Made by a program: the position numbers and the translations under genes. 64,000 nt of DNA from Candidatus Saccharibacteria bacterium UBA3304 (lineage in GTDB: Bacteria > Patescibacteriota > Saccharimonadia > Saccharimonadales > Saccharimonadaceae). The notes under the pieces were generated by a model that was not told the DNA's origin, made no database searches, and saw only the letters and a list, made by a program, of their open reading frames with translations. The DNA lies in assembly GCA_002361425.1 (NCBI GenBank), contig DESW01000025.1, positions 1-64,000 on the forward strand, written 5' to 3'. Numbering within the stretch: position 1 is the stretch's first letter; each line of letters starts with the position of its first letter. Below are positions 59,611 to 64,000 of the stretch, one piece after another.

Positions 59611-61020
59611 ATGAAAAATATTGTAAAAATTTCCATTAGTTTCGTGCTGAGTTTAATGATTTCTTTGCCTTGCTTTGCTGCCGGTGAAGGCCTAGAAGGG
59701 CTATACGTGGCTTCTTGTAATGATTTGGAGGTAATTTTTGCGCGCGGCTCAGGTGCTCCGCTTGATGTATCGGAAGAATTTTTGGCGGTCGCAAATGCTG
59801 CGCAGCGGATTACGAATGAGTTTTATCTTGGCACACATACAATTGATTTGCCATATCCTGCAGTGAGTGTTGGTGATAATATTCCGCGCTTGATTGGCGC
59901 ATATATTTCGGCTGGTAAGTCTTATGAATTTGGCGCTAGTGTGGCTACTGGCGTGAATAATTTGAAATCATATTATGCCGAGAAACGTAACGAGTGTCCG
60001 GATTCTGACTATATTTTGGTTGGTTATTCGCAAGGCGCGATGGTGATTGCGCAGTCTTTGTCTGTATTTGATTCGAATCATGTGAAGTTCATTATGCTGA
60101 TTGGCGATCCTAAGACATATTTACCTGAGGGTGAGGGTTTGTTTCCGGAAGCATGTAATGGCGGAGCCTTGTCGCAATATCGTACATATGCACCAAATTG
60201 TAGAACTTACGAAGGTGCATTTGGCGGACGGAAACCATATGAATTGCCTGGGCTATCCGGCAAATATTCTTTGTGGTGCAATCGCGAGGATTATGTATGC
60301 GGTGGCTCTAAAAATCCTTTACGTAATTCTGGCCATATGGAATATGTAGATAAAATTGGTTGGGGCATGCAATATTTAGCTTTACGCTATCTGGAAAAAT
60401 ACAAGCCTTCAGACATCAGGCCGCTTAGTTTGCGTTCGGCTCCGCTAGATAATTATCTGGAAGACAATTCCCTAGTGAATGATGCTGGCGGTGCTGATAT
60501 TGATGCGCCGGATGTCTCGGTTTGGCGCGATGGTGATGTATTGAAAATGGAATGGTTGGCGCCGTCGGAAGCGAAATATATGCTTTTGAAATTTAATGGC
60601 ATAGATTTAGGTTATATAGATGCGAATTTAGGCAAATTTGAAATTCGTGATGTAGATTTTTCTGACGAATATGACTTGTCGCTTGCCTGGATGGATGCGT
60701 CCGGCGAGCTGGGCGCGATTGCACGCGCAGAGCCCGAAATTGAACCTAGAACTATCGCTGAGATTCCGAACGATGAACCATCTGAAGACGTGCCTATCGC
60801 GCCTATGTCTGAGGTTTCGATTGTTCCGATAGATGAGGCGACGGCTGATGTATTAGAAGAATCAACGACTAGTAGTGGTATTGTTGCTCTACCGGCAAAA
60901 ATTGTGAAGAAGAATGGGTTGAGTTTTGTGGACAAGACGCAGATTGTTACGACAGTTATTAGTGTGATGGGCGCTGGCGGTTTACTGACGATCTTCGTTA
61001 TTCGAAAACGTAGAGGCTGA
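59611..61020 (+). CDS. Secreted cutinase-family esterase with C-terminal anchor
   Basis: 469 aa from the ATG at 59611, which gives a proper signal peptide (MKNIVKISIS...PCFAAG). The alpha/beta-hydrolase domain (about 25-280) has VIFARGSGAPL, nucleophile Ser140 in VGYSQGAMV, and a downstream Asp (NREDYVC) and His (SGHMEYV), the cutinase triad order. A beta domain (about 300-370), an acidic Pro/Glu linker and one C-terminal helix with RKRRG follow. It is an outward-facing, tethered esterase or lipase that could act on host lipids; the substrate is unknown. Confidence 0.87.
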   Translation: MKNIVKISISFVLSLMISLPCFAAGEGLEGLYVASCNDLEVIFARGSGAPLDVSEEFLAVANAAQRITNEFYLGTHTIDLPYPAVSVGDNIPRLIGAYISAGKSYEFGASVATGVNNLKSYYAEKRNECPDSDYILVGYSQGAMVIAQSLSVFDSNHVKFIMLIGDPKTYLPEGEGLFPEACNGGALSQYRTYAPNCRTYEGAFGGRKPYELPGLSGKYSLWCNREDYVCGGSKNPLRNSGHMEYVDKIGWGMQYLALRYLEKYKPSDIRPLSLRSAPLDNYLEDNSLVNDAGGADIDAPDVSVWRDGDVLKMEWLAPSEAKYMLLKFNGIDLGYIDANLGKFEIRDVDFSDEYDLSLAWMDASGELGAIARAEPEIEPRTIAEIPNDEPSEDVPIAPMSEVSIVPIDEATADVLEESTTSSGIVALPAKIVKKNGLSFVDKTQIVTTVISVMGAGGLLTIFVIRKRRG

Positions 61021-61025
61021 TAAAC

Positions 61026-61051
61026 AAAAATAGCCCAAGCGGGCTATTTTT
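61026..61051. terminator. Intrinsic terminator
   Basis: AAAATAGCCC and GGGCTATTTT form a 10-bp stem with flanking A and T runs, usable from both strands. Confidence 0.82.
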
Positions 61052-61081
61052 AGGAAAGAGCGAGCTGAATCGCGTGAGCGA

Positions 61082-61342
61082 TTAGCCTTCGATAAGCGTC
61101 CAAGCTAGGGACGCAGTATCGAATTCGAGCTGGCAGCTCAATTTGCCTGCGACACATTGAAAAATGTGCTTGGCGGAGTTGCCGACGAATTTGATGCGAG
61201 CACCGAGTGTCTCGGTGATCTCGACTTCGCCCTCACCTGCTTTGCGGAAGTATAGAGGCTGACATGGAATGCGACTGTAGTTAAACAGTGCCATGACCTC
61301 CACTTTCTCGCTTTTGCTTGCTTGGTTGTTAATATTGTTCAT
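61082..61342 (-). CDS. Small protein, paralogue of the dinB-linked protein
   Basis: 86 aa. The core CQPLYFRKAGEGEVEITETL...LEFDTASLAWTLIEG parallels CRPVAFRTKSGREVLISEV...ITLDSESLNWYLEFEG of the protein encoded beside dinB at 31592. AAGGAG lies 6-7 nt before the ATG. It stands alone here, so it may work with a polymerase encoded elsewhere or regulate the same process. Function unknown. Confidence 0.65.
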   Translation of the reverse strand: MNNINNQASKSEKVEVMALFNYSRIPCQPLYFRKAGEGEVEITETLGARIKFVGNSAKHIFQCVAGKLSCQLEFDTASLAWTLIEG

Positions 61343-61713
61343 AAATTACTCCTTGAATTTGATTAAATTTTTGGAGTCATTTATGTGAGCCATGGATTTC
61401 GGCTCGGTGCCGCCCGTACAATGACAAGATACAAGCGACGATGCATCACGACTGCAGTGACCGAAGTGTGCTGTCGTAATTACATTATAGCGCGGAGAAT
61501 TCTGCTTATGCTAGTCTTGAAATGCGAGATTTTTGGCAGAATAATAGCGTGGAAAAGCGATATTCGTGTAGTGGATTAATTGTGGGTATGTAATAAGAAA
61601 AATCCCCAGAAAACGGAAATGCTACGCTTGGTAGCGTAGCATCTGCGTGTGGTTAACCTAATACTTATATATTAGCACACTTTTGATAAAAAGTCAATAG
61701 TATTTTGTAGTTT
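61343..61713 (-). other. 371-bp region without a gene; two promoters and structured RNA
   Basis: No credible coding sequence. TATAAT at 61484-61489 (minus strand) could start a leader of about 135 nt for the 61082-61342 gene, containing a GAGCC...GGCTC hairpin (61387-61405). Farther upstream TTGACT-17-TAATAT (61669-61697, minus strand) is a good promoter whose transcript soon reaches a 9-bp hairpin, ATGCTACGC/GCGTAGCAT (61619-61642). It may be a small RNA or a long leader. Confidence 0.45.
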
Positions 61714-62361
61714 TTACCATTTTATAGGGGTGAGACCCCATTTTTCGAGTTGTTCATTGCACTTAATGAAGTGATTATTGCCGAAAAATCCGTTGTAGGC
61801 GGAGAGCGGTGATGGGTGGGCAGACTCTAAAACGAGATGTTTTTTGGTATCGATCATTGCCTTTTTGCTGCGCGCGTCGCGACCCCAAAGCAGAAATACG
61901 AGGTGGTCGCAATGTTCGTTGAGGTATTTGATAATATGTTCCGTAAAAGTTTCCCAGCCTTTGCCGCGGTGGCTGCCGGCGAGATGCGCTTCGACGGTGA
62001 GGACGTTATTCAGCAATAAAACACCCTGCTCTGCCCAGCGTTGTAAATTGCCGGAGCTCGGAATCGGTGCGCCGGTTTCGGCGTGGATTTCTTTGAAAAT
62101 ATTCTGCAATGAAGGTGGCTGCTGAATGCCGTCGCGTACGGAGAAAGCTAAGCCATGAGCCTGGCCTGGACCGTGATACGGATCTTGCCCAATAATAACG
62201 ACTTTGACGTTATTTAAATCGGTCGTGAAAGCAGAAAAGACCTGCTGCTTTGGCGGATAAATCGTCTTGGATTCGTAGGCGGCATGCAAAAAATCGGAGA
62301 GCTCTTTAAAATACGGCTGTTCAAATTCGGCTTGTAAGACTGGCTTCCAAGACTCGTGCAT
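61714..62361 (-). CDS. ung: Uracil-DNA glycosylase
   Basis: 215 aa. Family 1 enzyme that excises uracil from DNA. Motifs: GQDPYHGPGQAHGLAFSV (catalytic Asp and water site), LLLNNVLTVEAH, LLWGRDA and HPSPLSAYNGFFG (catalytic His loop). It is the last gene of tdk-tmk-ung; its ATG follows the tmk stop directly. Because dcd makes dUTP here, uracil removal is a fitting companion. Confidence 0.96.
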   Translation of the reverse strand: MHESWKPVLQAEFEQPYFKELSDFLHAAYESKTIYPPKQQVFSAFTTDLNNVKVVIIGQDPYHGPGQAHGLAFSVRDGIQQPPSLQNIFKEIHAETGAPIPSSGNLQRWAEQGVLLLNNVLTVEAHLAGSHRGKGWETFTEHIIKYLNEHCDHLVFLLWGRDARSKKAMIDTKKHLVLESAHPSPLSAYNGFFGNNHFIKCNEQLEKWGLTPIKW

Positions 62362-62973
62362 TTAGAGTCCAAAGAGCTTAATTAATTCGGCCTGAATCTC
62401 TTCGATTGAAGGGCTAGCGTCGACGGTCGGGATATCGTAATCCTTGGCGATATGAAGATAGGCGTTGTCGACTTTGTGTTGGAAGTCCATAGACTTGGAT
62501 TCAAAAGTATCGTTTTTGGAGTTATCGTCGCGGCCGGTTTGGCGTGCGAGGCGAGTTTCGTCTGGCAAAGTAAGAATTGCGCATTTGTCAGGCTTCACAT
62601 ACTGCTCTGGCATGGATTCTTTGGTGATGCGAACGATTTTGTTCTTGCTGACACCCTGGCCGTAGCCTTGATACGCGAGCGTAGACCACCAGTTACGTGC
62701 GGAAACGACGTAGCCGCCTTCACGAAGAACCGGCTCGGCGAGTTTGCGCCAAAGCTCCTGGCGTGCGGCCGTAAATAGCAGCACATGCGTGAGTGGTTCA
62801 AGATTATATTTCTTGTCTTTAATAATGCGGCGAAGCTCATGGGCGGATTCGAGATCGCCGTCTGGTTCGTGCATAGTAATAACTGGCTTGCCAGTTTTGC
62901 GAAGATGCTCTGCTAGTAGTTCGACCTGAGTAGATTTGCCGGTTGCGTCCTGGCCTTCGATAACGATATACAT
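62362..62973 (-). CDS. tmk: Thymidylate kinase
   Basis: 203 aa. Phosphorylates dTMP to dTDP. P-loop GQDATGKST at residues 7-15, DR-like region HEPDGDLESAHELRRII, SARNWWSTLAYQGYGQ (in place of the usual DRY) and LTLPDETRLARQTGRD (lid). The stop-start junction with tdk is TAAATG with AAGGAG inside the tdk end. Confidence 0.9.
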   Translation of the reverse strand: MYIVIEGQDATGKSTQVELLAEHLRKTGKPVITMHEPDGDLESAHELRRIIKDKKYNLEPLTHVLLFTAARQELWRKLAEPVLREGGYVVSARNWWSTLAYQGYGQGVSKNKIVRITKESMPEQYVKPDKCAILTLPDETRLARQTGRDDNSKNDTFESKSMDFQHKVDNAYLHIAKDYDIPTVDASPSIEEIQAELIKLFGL

Positions 62974-63561
62974 TTATAACTCCTTCTTAAGTCTATGATA
63001 ACAGTGATTGCAGAGTGCGCGGTAAACAATTTTTGTTTTACCGTCATCAATGAGGATGTCTGGCCCGTCTGTAGCGAGTTTGCCGTCAATAAAGCGGCAA
63101 CTGAGTGTAGCCTTGCGGCCGCAGTCGCAAATGGTTTTGATCTCCTCGATTTTATGTGCGAGCTGGAGTAGACGAGTTGACCCCTCGAAGCCACCGTCTT
63201 GGCGGCGGAAGTTGAGGCGGAGGCCGTAGCACATGACTGGAATATCGAAATCGACCACTACGTCCATTAGCTGATCGACTTGGGCTGGCGTTAGGAATTG
63301 CGCTTCATCGACGAGAATACAGTCTACATCTTTGTAACTTTTCTCAATCTTTTTATAAATATTGTCGCGTCTAGTAAAAGTAAAGTTAGTTTCGCGTTCT
63401 GGGCCAATGCGGGTTAAAAGTTTAGTGCCATTTTTTGTGTCTGTACGTGGTTTAATGACGCAAACTTTTTGGCCGCGCTCTTCGTAATTGAAGGCGACCT
63501 GCAATAATTGCATCGTTTTACCACACCCCATCGCGCCGTAGCGGAAATATAACTGTGCCAT
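62974..63561 (-). CDS. tdk: Thymidine kinase (TK1 type)
   Basis: 195 aa. Salvages thymidine to dTMP. P-loop GAMGCGKTMQ, Walker B VDEAQFL, and a zinc lasso with CDC (CGRKATLSCRF) and CNHC pairs. It heads the tdk-tmk-ung operon. TAGCAT 7 nt before the ATG fits the leaderless pattern; no ribosome site is seen. Confidence 0.95.
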   Translation of the reverse strand: MAQLYFRYGAMGCGKTMQLLQVAFNYEERGQKVCVIKPRTDTKNGTKLLTRIGPERETNFTFTRRDNIYKKIEKSYKDVDCILVDEAQFLTPAQVDQLMDVVVDFDIPVMCYGLRLNFRRQDGGFEGSTRLLQLAHKIEEIKTICDCGRKATLSCRFIDGKLATDGPDILIDDGKTKIVYRALCNHCYHRLKKEL

Positions 63562-63568
63562 AATTATT

Positions 63569-63580
63569 ATGCTATCATAG
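63569..63580. promoter_or_regulatory. Overlapping divergent -10 boxes of tdk and the downstream gene
   Basis: On the minus strand TGA-TAGCAT (63569-63574) serves tdk; on the plus strand TGC-TATCAT (about 63573-63578) serves the gene at 63602. Both use the same 12 bp. Confidence 0.45.
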
Positions 63581-63601
63581 TTGTAGAAATTCGGAGGTCA
63601 A

Positions 63602-64000
63602 ATGGCATTTTTTGACAGATTCAAGAAATCTGCAGATAAAAAAGGCGTACGCCCGGCTCAACCGACCGGTTGGGAAAATATGGAACCGTCGCAAGAAGTT
63701 GATGCTGATGCTGAGCGTCAGAAGCGTAAAATTCTTGGCGCGTATGCGTTGGGTATTAATGCCCTTTCTGAACATGATGTAAAAATGGGCGCCGACACTC
63801 GCCAGGATGTAATTGAATCGCTTGCTTCCGGTCAAGTTAGTGACGAGAAGAAACGCGACATTCTTGAGCATATTCAGGATCCAGTACAAGCTAATGGTGC
63901 CGATAATGTTCTTAGTGCGATTAATTCGAAACATGAGAAACGCATTCTTGCAGCAATGGGTGTTGCAGGATTTAATAATTACGAAAACGTGAGCGCTGCC
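63602..64000 (+). CDS. Protein of unknown function, N-terminal part (runs off window)
   Basis: 133 codons are visible with no stop. The ATG follows GGAGG by 5 nt. The protein is soluble, charged and mostly helical (MAFFDRFKKSADKKG at the start). No family recognised. It is divergent from tdk. Confidence 0.7.
   Translation, partial: MAFFDRFKKSADKKGVRPAQPTGWENMEPSQEVDADAERQKRKILGAYALGINALSEHDVKMGADTRQDVIESLASGQVSDEKKRDILEHIQDPVQANGADNVLSAINSKHEKRILAAMGVAGFNNYENVSAA

Noticed and set aside
61385..61579. 64-codon open frame on the plus strand
   Set aside because: No promoter or ribosome site; the region looks like a minus-strand leader.
1..64000. UGA recoding as in Absconditabacteria/Gracilibacteria
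   Set aside because: Many well-defined genes end in TGA at the expected family length, for example uvrB and the murL-murD junction.

Overview
The window looks like a slice of a reduced, host-associated bacterial genome, most consistent with Candidatus Saccharibacteria (TM7, Patescibacteria/CPR). This is inference, not a database match. The points for it are: short intergenic gaps with many 1-17 nt gene overlaps; a full peptidoglycan tailoring set (MurD, a MurL-type epimerase, MurT/GatD); surface proteins with signal peptides, one with an LPXTG-like tail; salvage-based pyrimidine metabolism (dcd, tdk, tmk, ung); and very large secreted proteins of no known family. UGA is used as an ordinary stop (for example murL, uvrB and the LtaS-like gene), which argues against the recoded Absconditabacteria and Gracilibacteria. 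There is no rRNA operon, CRISPR array, integrase or insertion sequence.

Layout. 1-4.0 kb: partial lipoprotein, membrane-anchored unknown protein, small alarmone synthetase, small orphan gene, XRE regulator coupled to a DUF4097-type membrane protein. 4.0-15.8 kb: acetyltransferase, uvrB, DUF5684-like membrane protein, the murD-murL-HAD cluster, LtaS-like sulfatase with a membrane partner, uvrA, ribosomal protein L25. 15.8-24.0 kb: orphan gene, TM2 protein, a pseudokinase-aldolase fusion, subtilase, polA, dcd. 24.0-32.3 kb: a 1721-aa secreted protein with a transmembrane coiled-coil partner, a Y-family polymerase with a small companion, zinc-ribbon protein. 32.4-45.4 kb: UvrD-type helicase-nuclease, LPEAG surface protein, gpsA, RlmD/TrmA-type methyltransferase, an ABC exporter with two permeases, a MacB-like ABC exporter. 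45.4-49.2 kb: tRNA-Gln, a nucleotidyltransferase gene bracketed by direct repeats of the tRNA 3' end, then orphan genes and a 31-aa microgene. 49.2-54.3 kb: DUF308 and CorA, HlyIII, an orphan Cys-rich protein, tRNA-Ala, prmC, SleB-type hydrolase. 54.4-64 kb: CapA-like protein, gatD, murT and a NatAB-type ABC transporter, cutinase-like surface hydrolase, ung-tmk-tdk, and a partial gene.

The most striking property is how genes start. About twenty transcription units, mostly housekeeping (uvrA, uvrB, polA, prmC, gpsA, tdk, corA, the ABC ATPases), have a TATAAT-like -10 box whose last base lies 6 or 7 nt before the ATG. Transcription would then begin on or one base before the start codon, giving leaderless mRNAs. 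Downstream genes of the same operons, and a second set of mostly small orphan genes, instead have Shine-Dalgarno sites. The second set also has near-consensus TTGACW-N17-TATAAT promoters, often with an extended TGN. Several published-style start sites should be moved on this evidence (uvrA, uvrB, the RlmD-like gene, the ABC ATPase at 39199).

Other points worth attention are the dcd leader (a leaderless 25-codon ORF running through a terminator-like hairpin), the pseudokinase-aldolase fusion with an internal ribosome site, the MurL and cysteine-free MurT enzymes, and the tRNA-Gln-flanked nucleotidyltransferase cassette.
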